Source of the DNA: a virus
Virus record (IMG/VR): IMGVR_UViG_3300023082_000026
Span: 1-35,071 of that record
Direction: 5' to 3' (one strand)
DNA length: 35,071 nucleotides
This document shows, piece by piece, positions 33,408-35,071 of this stretch (the stretch's first letter is position 1; every line of letters starts with the position of its first letter). Below the pieces are notes generated by a model. It was given only the letters and a program-made list of their open reading frames with translations, searched no databases and was not told the origin of the DNA. The position numbers and the translations under genes are program-made.

Positions 33408-35071
33408 TATTTTCTTATTACTCCAAACTCTTTATAACCTCTTTCGTTTACAAAGAAACCTAGATTGTTCCATTCTTTTATAGGATCTCTCTTAACTATT
33501 ACCCCTTGTAATTCTTGGTCCGCTATTTCTGTCATCTGCATAGCAGCTACTAAATCGTATTTACCTTTAAACTCATCACTATAATCCTGCAGTTGCATTA
33601 GCATATCAGGAAAAAATATATTTTGAGAATAATCTTCAATATAATCTCTAACTAAATCTAAACCATATGCTATAATTTTAGGAGTTGCTGGTGTACCATA
33701 CAATTGAGTTGCGCCTTTATTGCCTTGCTGATTTTCAAGTGCATATCTAGGACGTTTCATTAAGAGTTCCATTTTACCTTTCTCTCTAAAATAACCTTTA
33801 AGTCCTATTTTAGTATCCTCAAGGTTAGCTTTACAACCATACCAATAAAGTAATTGAAGTGCACGTTCATAAGCTTGTCTAACATCAGCAGGTCTATCTA
33901 GATATTTAGCAACATATAAATTACCAGACATTCCAATAGATCTTTTCTTAACAAGTATGCAAAACTTTGAACCATTTTCTCCTACAGCGGATTCATTTGT
34001 TCCAGCATCAATAGAGTCAATACCAGCAACATATAAGTTAGGAATGACCATTCCTTGATCATCATATTGAGGTTCCTCCATTATTTCTACATCGCCTTTC
34101 GGATTCTCTATAAACTTAACCCCTGCTATCTCTGAGGATTCAGAATTTATATAAACCCATTTAAGATAACCTCTTCTTGGTTTAGGAGTAGTTTTATGCA
34201 TTTCAACTTCAATACGTTGTTCTGCAAGTTTAGTTTGATTGAAATTATTAGATCCTTTTCTAGAAAGAGCTTCTTCATATGTAAAACAAAACTCTGCACA
34301 GTGTTTAGCTAGAGCTGTTGGTACTGATAAAAGTACATCTCTTTTCTTTTGATAGAATGCTTTACCGTCATCTTCTTTAACATAGCCACGTTTATCCATT
34401 GCTTGTTGTACTGTTTCATACGATGCAGCAAAGAAGCCTGTGTCAACATATTGTCTTCTACTATTTTTATTATGTCTATAAGGTAATATCTGAAAACCAT
34501 TAGGGTTTAAGAACATAGTTTCAAGAGCCATAATACCAGCCTTAGATTTGCCTTGTTTATTTTCTGTTATATCTGTATCACCACCTGTGCCAAATAATAT
34601 ACGAGTCCCTAATCTAATACCATTATTTATTACAAGGGCTTCTGCTACAGCATATGTATCTTGCCCTACTGGATTAGAACCAAACTCTTCAAATATAAGT
34701 CGTTCAGTTCTATCACCCCTAAGTTTATCTGCTTTATCAACAACCTGTCCAGATATTTGAGCTTGATGACCGTACTCAACACCTTGTTTGTCTAGAACAC
34801 CAGCACGTTTATGAAGACCTTGATTAAGAGATCTTGTGCGTCTCATACCACCATTAGTGTTCTGATTTAACCAATCAAGTTGTATCCAACATTTCTGAAG
34901 AATACCTTTACCAGTTAAATATGGTTCATATGAAGCCAGATAAACTGTTGAGAATTCAGGACTAGTTGTATAAGGTCTAACACCAAGAGATGCACCAACC
35001 TCAGAGAAACCAAGTCCACGACCTTTGAGAGCTAAAGCATCAAAACCTAATATTTCAGCTAACTCAATATA
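33407..35071 (-). CDS. terL: Terminase large subunit, partial (N-terminus beyond right edge)
   Basis: The frame is open to the edge, so the ATG at 34846 is internal; 75 more residues are visible upstream, 554 codons in all. ATPase motifs: KGRGLGFSEVGAS near 35000-35025 is the Walker A position but has Phe where Lys is usual; RLIFEEFGSN (34702-34673) is Walker B with the Glu pair; FGTGG follows as the coupling motif. The nuclease domain has VAGIDSIDAG (about 34020) for the first metal-binding Asp and KYDLVAAMQM (about 33560) for a later one. It pumps DNA into the prohead through the portal and cuts the concatemer. Ends in a TAATG junction. Identity is confident; about 100-200 N-terminal residues are missing. 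Confidence 0.92.
   Translation of the reverse strand, partial: YIELAEILGFDALALKGRGLGFSEVGASLGVRPYTTSPEFSTVYLASYEPYLTGKGILQKCWIQLDWLNQNTNGGMRRTRSLNQGLHKRAGVLDKQGVEYGHQAQISGQVVDKADKLRGDRTERLIFEEFGSNPVGQDTYAVAEALVINNGIRLGTRILFGTGGDTDITENKQGKSKAGIMALETMFLNPNGFQILPYRHNKNSRRQYVDTGFFAASYETVQQAMDKRGYVKEDDGKAFYQKKRDVLLSVPTALAKHCAEFCFTYEEALSRKGSNNFNQTKLAEQRIEVEMHKTTPKPRRGYLKWVYINSESSEIAGVKFIENPKGDVEIMEEPQYDDQGMVIPNLYVAGIDSIDAGTNESAVGENGSKFCILVKKRSIGMSGNLYVAKYLDRPADVRQAYERALQLLYWYGCKANLEDTKIGLKGYFREKGKMELLMKRPRYALENQQGNKGATQLYGTPATPKIIAYGLDLVRDYIEDYSQNIFFPDMLMQLQDYSDEFKGKYDLVAAMQMTEIADQELQGVIVKRDPIKEWNNLGFFVNERGYKEFGVIRK

Noticed and set aside
33407-34846. ATG at 34846 as the TerL start
   Set aside because: The frame stays open to the edge and the upstream part encodes the Walker A-like segment, so this Met is internal.
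1-35071. tRNA genes, CRISPR arrays, integrase or transposase genes
   Set aside because: None seen; gaps are short, the largest being the 170 bp at 29158-29327, and no cloverleaf-like or regularly spaced repeats were noticed.

Overview
The window is one continuous late (virion and lysis) module of a tailed phage. Every convincing gene is on the minus strand, so the biological order runs from position 35071 down to 1. The sequence is AT-rich. The large terminase, the portal of about 750 residues with a Gln-rich coiled-coil tail, the major capsid protein, the set of mid-sized genes after it, and two very long tail proteins match the conserved structural block of crAss-like phages (order Crassvirales, podovirus-like phages of Bacteroidota). 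A Bacteroidota host is supported independently by a promoter of the form TTTG-N19-TATATTTG upstream of the capsid operon and by three more TATATTTG elements in intergenic gaps. No family search could be run, so assignments rest on reading motifs and gene order.

Layout in direction of transcription: (1) packaging: TerL (5' end beyond the window), a 95-aa protein and the portal; (2) a fibre with a C-terminal SGNH esterase domain, then an intergenic stretch with an apparent gene remnant, a strong terminator and a promoter-like element; (3) a conserved 250-aa protein and a 70-aa protein; (4) a receptor-binding and depolymerase cluster: a 459-aa fibre, a 470-aa FnIII protein, a 1243-aa glycoside hydrolase and a 1085-aa fibre; (5) a 195-aa beta-rich protein, an M15-type endolysin and a small membrane protein (probable holin); (6) a 1056-aa repeat fibre; (7) a 95-aa protein, a probable scaffold, the capsid protein and a GIY-YIG homing endonuclease; (8) the short-tail assembly set: proteins of 295, 269, 309, 222, 230 and 326 aa, then a 1105-aa tail protein and a second very large tail protein cut by the left edge.

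Many junctions are translationally coupled: TAATG at 5854, 6546, 17777, 25404 and 33407, ATGA at 1577 and 28201, and 20-bp overlaps at 4874 and 33120. Hairpins at 7229-7256, 16924-16950, 21642-21665 and 29215-29242 divide the block into transcription units. The most unusual content is modular: one roughly 75-residue domain is present in three adjacent virion genes, two non-adjacent fibres share an N-terminal motif, and the SGNH fibre ends in a perfect palindrome followed by an out-of-frame tail-like peptide remnant.
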